64,000 nucleotides of DNA from positions 3,162,001 through 3,226,000 of the forward strand of contig JAQJZZ010000011.1 in NCBI GenBank assembly GCA_030077755.1, read 5' to 3'. A program made the translations under genes and the position numbers. This DNA comes from Filosporella fistucella. Lineage: Eukaryota > Ascomycota > Leotiomycetes > Helotiales. Shown piece by piece: positions 58,292-64,000 of the stretch; position 1 is the stretch's first letter, and the number at the start of each line of letters is the position of its first letter. The notes under the pieces are model-generated. The model saw only the letters and a program-made list of their open reading frames with translations, ran no database searches and was not told the origin of the DNA.

Positions 58292-59965
58292 GATTTCGAA
58301 TTTAGGGGTGATTGGTGGGGAAGCAATAATAGGACAGAAAGTTGAGCACTACCTGGCTTCCCTCGCACAAGAAAACCCAAGGAGGAAAGAGCCAAAGAAG
58401 AGTGGAAATCAACACGATAAACGTTTGAATAGCGCCTGCACTCACCTTCGTTTGTATAACATATCTATGCTTTGAATTCTTCAAGTTCTGCAGGTCTCCA
58501 TAGTCTCTCTCGACAAACACTGAGCAGTCGACATGTGGCGTGACAAAACTCAGTTAACGCAATCATTACATATGGTAGAGCGTGCAAAGGAAGAAAAGTT
58601 TCCTGGTTGGTATTTCAAGAATGCTGAAGGAGGCTGGTTGCAAATCGTGACACCAATCTCCCGAGACATCAGTATAATTAACATGATGACTTATAAACTT
58701 ATTCGAGTGAACGAGCCAAATGCACATTGATTCACTCACAGATAAAGAAAATGAGTCTTCCTCAATAACCTGACATGAAGTCCTGGAAATTACGTACTTC
58801 TCGTCGAACCGAGCACATGAAAGGGGCAGTCACATGATATGAGAAGGATCACAGAGAACTTCAGGCAGCCCATCCTTCTCCATGTCTCTCTCTGTACCCA
58901 TTTCCCGCTGGAAAAATCTTCAGAGGGGAAGATACAAGGGTAGAGGATTGAAGAATTAAGCCACAAACGCTACGGCTTTCCTTTCTCAGCTACCAGGTGC
59001 AGGCTGCTACAACGTGACATCAGCATCAAAAGAAAGTTGTAGAACCACTGCCCTATATCCTATAATCTGGACATCGCATGATACTTAAAGCTAGGATAAT
59101 GGTTCAAATTTTGTATGCACAATGGTCTGATTCCTTCCTCTGCACGCGGAGAAACCTACTTCTTCTCCGCCACATCCACATGATTGCAGCAACATTTCAG
59201 CTGGCTGACGAGTAGGTATCTACGTATCTCTTTGGTGTCAAATATGAAAGTATGCTGCCGTATATCCGTGCTGATCAACTGTCATGAGTCGGGCAATTCC
59301 ACCCCCGCATTTCTCCATCCTTCAGGCAAGCACCCGTCCAATTTGATACCCATTCGGTTCCATACAGCAAGCACCCATATTATTCCACATGAAGGTCGCA
59401 AAACCCCCAAATGAAGAACAGGGCAGGATAACCATTCATATACCCTTTCTCCTGCTGTAAGTACTCAAATCTGCGCAAGTATTGAGCAAGATGTGCGGGT
59501 GGTGACCGGTTTTGAGCATGTTTCCATTGGCTTAACCGTGCCCGGCCAGAGCCTTCCTCGCTATGATCAGATAACGCTGTAGCTGCCCGTAGAAACTTCT
59601 GCCTCATGGCATTAAGTTGACACACTTGTGGATCTTAAGACGGGAGGAACCGATGGATATTGAAGGCTTGGGCGACGTATTCCCGATACTCTTTCTTGCT
59701 GGTAAGTAATCGCTTGGCAGCGAGACGTTAGATAGTCAATGGAATGTGTCAGCTTCGACACCAATTCCTGTTTTCGGTGGTCATCATAATTGTATTATTG
59801 GAAGCGGATATACAGAATAAAACAGAAGAAAGTTAACACACGCACACACCCCACACTTGTAGAGCCGGACGTCTCAAAAGGTGAAGCCGTACCGTATCTT
59901 CAAGAGGAAAAGTCGAAGACAACGGCAGCTCTTGTGCTTAATTAGACTCCGATGCACTGGGCTGG

Positions 59966-59985
59966 ACAGTACAGTACTGTACTGT
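59966..59985. repeat. Perfect 20-bp palindrome
   Basis: Made of ACAGT units facing ACTGT units; it lies 560 bp upstream of the metallothionein ATG. Confidence 0.9.
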
Positions 59986-60417
59986 ATGAAGGTAAAGGTT
60001 AACCGAGTGCTGTTTCCATGGCCAAGCGCCTATCTGACCAGATACTTTACGCCCCACATTCCTGGTGCTGGCTTTGTTTCAGGGGACCCAGCAGAACCAG
60101 TCAAGCCCGAGAAGCCTAAGACCTTCTCCGATTAGTGGATCACCGGACCCCTTCAGGCTTGCTGGGTTGCTCAAGGCGCCGAAAGACCCCCCGCCCAACG
60201 CACAAAACCCGCAACCAAACAAAGGGACCCATCGAGAACAGGCACAATCACCGCAGCCAGTCATCGCTGCAAAATACTTGGGTGGTGGCAAAAAACCGCA
60301 CAAACCTCTCAATCGCCGCAAAAGCAGCGCATGATGAGAGCCGTGATTGGGGAACACAATGGGAATTAGTGGTCCGATGAGATCGGAGGCAGATCATGGG
60401 AGCGAGGGAGGAGGAGC

Positions 60418-60425
60418 ATAAAAGA
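60418..60425 (+). promoter_or_regulatory. TATA box of metallothionein gene
   Basis: CATAAAAG lies 128 bases before the ATG at 60546. The leader between them is CA-rich and lacks G, typical of highly expressed fungal genes. Confidence 0.6.
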
Positions 60426-60545
60426 AGGCTCTTGTCCCACCATTAGATTCGTTATCATCAGTACAATACAAGTCTTCACATCTACAACCAACATATACCA
60501 AACACACTCAAACCAACACTTCACCAAACAATCAATACCATCATC

Positions 60546-60754
60546 ATGAAGGGCGAATGTGGATGCTCCGGTTCCTCAAGCTGTAAGTTGATATCTTGAC
60601 ACAATCTTCACCCCACTTTCAACTACCCCTCCTCTCCTCGAGTCAGCATACGACAAAAGCAACAAAATCCGCTTGGTTCAAGAAATATATACTAATTCAA
60701 TACCTCACAGGCAACTGCGGTTCTGACTGCTCCTGCTCCAGCTGCGGAAAATAA
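60546..60754 (+). CDS. Copper-metallothionein-type protein, 26 aa
   Basis: Two exons, 60546-60582 and 60711-60754, with a 128-nt intron splitting a Cys codon. The 26-residue product has seven Cys arranged C-x-C...C-x-C...C-x-C-x2-C, with only Gly, Ser, Asn, Asp, Glu and Lys between them. This is nearly the same as the 25-residue Neurospora copper metallothionein, including Cys spacing and Gly-Lys ending. Such proteins bind Cu(I) through thiolates and buffer or detoxify the metal in the cytosol. Induction by copper is expected from the family. No metal-response element was recognised with certainty. It is too short for normal ORF calling. Confidence 0.92.
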
Positions 60755-62258
60755 ATTCTCTATCTCTAAACAACACCACATCTCTTGTCGATTTGCTCTA
60801 CTTCTTTCCCGCGGTCCCCTCGACGCGAGCACAACATACGATCTTTTCGTAAAGGTTTAGGAATGGCTTTGGGATAATGGATTGCTTCATGGGTGGATGT
60901 GATACGGCTAGGATCTGATACCAGGGGAGGATAGAGTTTCGTTTTTTGGCTTTGAGATGGATGCAGTATTTTTGAGAAAAGAGCATAACATAGAACTGAA
61001 TACTATCATTTCCGGTTCTCAAATTTGGTTAGGTTGAAGCATAACGTGCATATTGTGAAATAGGCCCTCCGCTATAACCATATGGCTTGAAGAGATTCAT
61101 GTGACAAGATTTGGTCTTATTGAGATCTAGATCTTTCTGATCGTCGAGGTTATTTGCATTACCTCGCTTTCTCTTTGGTCTCCTATCGTCGTCCTGGCCT
61201 ACTCAAGTCCTCGCACATGACTGAACATATACTCTCCTGACCCGGGCGTCGATAAGCCAGGGACTACGGAGGTACAACCACAGCCATATCGACGATTCCG
61301 CCGACCAGCAGCATCACGCCCCATCATCTGCAGCGCCGTCCAATCCAGCCATCTGCATCACGCCGTCAAACCTTCTTCCTCTCCAAAACCTCACCCCACG
61401 CCACAAAAGTGCTGCCACGTCTCTTCGTTTCCGTTAATCTTCTGTGTCCGCACAAATGATATGGATCATCTTTCTCCACTGTTTTGACACGGTATTCCAT
61501 GTGTATGGAGGTTAGAGAAGAAATGCATGACATCCTTCTATGCGTGACTTGCCCGCTGCTTCCTGCGAGAAATGCCCCTCACTTCGCCGCTATCTCTTAT
61601 CGCGCCCCGGGCCGCTGACTGGCTGGACCGTGATAGCGGAAGAAGCTTGGTATGAGTATTGCTTTTAAGCTGTATTGGCCATGACAGGAATATCGGAATA
61701 TCCAATAATGCTTCGTGTTCAAGCCTTGTGCTCCCTTTCCCTCAAATCCCCATCAGCTCCAACATCTCGAGGCTGACACCCTTTGCTTTTCCCAAGAGCT
61801 ACCCCTCTTTTCATTCTCCAATCCCCAAATTCCAAGAACCCCAATTTCGTAGATGCCGAGAAATCCTCCCTTCTTTCGCCCAAATGGATACCTTCAGCTA
61901 AAGCCTCCCACAGTGGGGGATCAGAGTTCTCCTCCAAGCTACCACTCCCATAGCTTCTCGTGATCCTGTAGTGTAATCTTAGGCCTCAAATTCATAACTC
62001 TCACACCCTTCTCTAGTATTCACATAATCTGATTTGCTTAAACATGGCTTGGTACGGGAGATGGTGTGTCGTACATCGGCGTGAAGCCCCGGAGAAGGTA
62101 TTCATGTGAAGAGACACGAGGGGGTGTTCGAGGTATAAGTAGGAGTGCTTCTCGTTGAAGATTTTAATTCTTGTTCTGTAGACTGCTCGATTTAGCAAAG
62201 CAAAAACATTTCGATTCTCAACGCACGAAACTTTCCGAAGAAGTTATATATCAGCATC
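60755..62258. other. Intergenic between the two metallothionein-type genes
   Basis: No gene is supported; short ORFs at 61659-61937 lack features. Confidence 0.5.
62134..62140 (+). promoter_or_regulatory. TATA-like box of second Cys-rich gene
   Basis: TATAAGT lies 125 bases before the ATG at 62259, nearly the same spacing as in the first metallothionein gene. Confidence 0.5.
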
Positions 62259-62398
62259 ATGGGTGACGGACACTGTTCTACTTGCGGCCACTCTGGCGAG
62301 AGCTGCTCAAGCTGCACCTGCTGCACTGTATGTCTCCATCCCAATGCATTGGCATCGACATAAATAGAAGTCAAGAGAACTAACATGCCTAGCACTAA
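62259..62398 (+). CDS. Second metallothionein-like mini-protein, 24 aa
   Basis: Two exons, 62259-62327 and 62393-62398. The 65-nt intron has a gtatgt donor and an ACTAAC branch site, so it is well supported. The last exon encodes only His and the stop. The 24-residue product has six Cys (positions 6, 9, 16, 19, 21, 22) and three His (5, 11, 24). Cys make up a quarter of the protein, yet the spacing differs from the neighbouring copper type: C-x2-C...C-x2-C-x-C-C. His ligands suggest possible Zn or Cd binding, but this is inference. If the intron is retained, translation would extend to 34 residues with one more Cys. The family is not firmly recognised. Confidence 0.75.
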
Positions 62399-64000
62399 AT
62401 CATCCTGCACCCTCAATATATCCTACAACATTCCTCCACTCGACTGCCTTAGAAGTCGATGCAAGCACATGGAATGACAGAAAGATAAGAGGATCAATAT
62501 GCATTGGTGGAGTTTTTTTCTTGATTTGATGGGACATTCCTTTTGGACAAACGATTGAAGAGAGACTGAGGAAGAGAGCCGGATATGACATTAGCAAATA
62601 TATGGTTTACCAGACACACAAAACTTACTAGCTAATAATTGTAACTGAGACATGAGACTTCCACATTCGTAAAATGGCCTTTGTATCCACCCATATAGAT
62701 CAGATGAAAATGTAACCTCTTGATGCTTAGCCTACCTATTTAAAGCAATGTCTGTTGTTAAATCCGAAATACACCAACCAACCTTATGTCGCCATGTCAA
62801 TATGTCCGACTGCAGGAACGTTTCGGATGTTCGTTTCACAGCAAGAACTAATAACAGCTAACTACTTGTGCGCTGTCTCTTGTGAAAGTAGCCAATCTTG
62901 ATGCAAAGGATACGATGAGGGTTGCCTGGATAAAAACGCTTGGTTTCCAGCATAGAATCCGTGTGATTTATAACTCAACTACGATTCGTGACTGCGAAGA
63001 GGGACAATCTGGTTTGAGCTCTAATTGCGTGCGCCTTGATGAGCTCGAATTGTGATGGTTACTTGAATCAACATTGCAAAATCGAAATACTAAGGGCAGG
63101 ATCAGACATTTCAGGATAGAGCCTTGAATGACGGTGAGACAAGAATAGAAATTATGAGGTAGAAATTGACTTGAACTGAGTAAATGGCAAAGGTGTATAC
63201 TTCAAAACGGTGCAGACATTACCATGACACTTCAAACTACCGGCAAAGAACTGGAGATGTCCCTGGCACAGCTTCTATGACCATCAACGTACTTATAAGA
63301 GATCCTCGTGATTTTCTGCAGTAGGAAACAACACAACTTCATGACAGAAGAAAATAATATCATCTCATTGATGTAGCCAATTGTCGTCGGCACTGGTCGA
63401 CTCCCACTACCATCAACAAACAAAGCTGTCGCAAGTCACAGTGTTCAAATTGTATGATCATTCCATATATGCTCAAGAAAGTAAATCAAACTAGACAAGA
63501 AGCAGCGAACTCAGAACGAAAGAATGACAGCAGTTCAACCCTAGCGGAATCAGTATACCAGTGCAGAGCTCCACACATGAAATGATTGACTAGTGTATGC
63601 AATTTGGCACACTCTTGAAAGAGAGAACCGGAATTTATAGACCTCGTGAAGGTGATTGATTCACTTGAAATGAATAGTAATCCCTCCCGCTTTCTTGATT
63701 TTGTCTTTCACTCGAGTTTGAATCACTAGAGATCCCTCTGCTATGCAAGAGGTAAGGGAAAGTTAAAGTTGAATTTGTGAGACGGCCCTGGGTCATATAT
63801 CCGTTGCCAAACAAACATGTGTCATGAGTTGAGGACCTTGTGAGCTATTTGAGCAGCCTTCTGTGGAAAAATGGCGGTCAAGAGGTTGAGATAAGGTTGT
63901 GAAACAGAATATGATACCTTGATGGTTACTACAAGTTGATAATGGACCTCCAGCAAGTCATCACATGAAAACGTGACCAGAGGACAGAGCGAGTGGATTT
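62399..64000. other. Intergenic to window end, nothing recognised
   Basis: Short minus-strand ORFs (for example 63232-63423) have no features; no repeats or RNA genes were seen. Confidence 0.5.

Larger units (their letters stand above)
58292..60545. other. Intergenic, 2.2 kb, with metallothionein promoter at its end
   Basis: No gene is supported. Overlapping ORFs at 59881-60380 look like chance frames in Pro/Lys-coding composition. A perfect 20-bp palindrome lies at 59966-59985. Confidence 0.5.

Noticed and set aside
59881..60380. Overlapping 80-90 codon ORFs on both strands
   Set aside because: They overlap one another in several frames and reflect Pro/Lys-rich composition, with no family features.

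Overview
The window reads as nuclear DNA of a filamentous ascomycete. Genes carry short GT-AG introns (mostly 48-90 nt) with CTAAC/CTGAC-like branch sites. The gene set is typically fungal: HET domain, STAND/NACHT protein with a HeLo-like N-terminus, Zn2Cys6 factor, SWI/SNF subunit Ssr4 and tiny copper metallothionein. One transposon also carries a CpA-to-TpA signature of repeat-induced point mutation (RIP). A Leotiomycete of the Botrytis/Sclerotinia type fits the composition and gene content, but that placement is an inference.

Layout. 0-16 kb is mainly ordinary genes: a possible decayed ORF (1.4-1.8 kb), a GFA/CENP-V-like zinc protein, an RBM42-like RNA-binding protein, 6-phosphogluconate dehydrogenase (5 exons), Ssr4 (3 exons), a CAP/PR-1 protein, and a small secreted cysteine-containing protein rebuilt here from four exons. 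16.4-28.9 kb is one minus-strand STAND/NACHT gene, now dead. It has stop codons and frameshifts and is split by a 9.5 kb Ty3/gypsy element (197-bp LTRs, 4-bp target duplication GTAG). Removing the element and one GTAG copy rejoins the reading frame exactly. An intact HET-domain gene is transcribed divergently from its 5' end (29.2-30.9 kb).

31.7-44.7 kb holds a single-pass membrane protein with a Ser/Thr-rich outer part, an RNA-dependent RNA polymerase of the RNA-silencing type (4 exons, DLDGD), a secreted histidine acid phosphatase/phytase-like enzyme, a Zn2Cys6 factor convergent with a FAD-dependent oxidoreductase, and the proteasome beta5 subunit. 45-58.3 kb is poor in recognisable genes. 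It holds five coiled-coil or low-complexity proteins of unknown function and a TupA-like periplasmic-binding-fold protein that looks bacterial in origin. One of the coiled-coil ORFs is crossed by a single in-frame TAG. 60.5-62.4 kb contains two very small cysteine-rich, metallothionein-type genes 1.5 kb apart.

How parts connect. The HET/NACHT pair is the kind of arrangement linked to fungal non-self recognition and programmed cell death. The RdRP and the RIP-marked retroelement represent two genome-defence layers in one window. All exon boundaries were derived by eye from splice signals, reading frame and family conservation, without transcripts.
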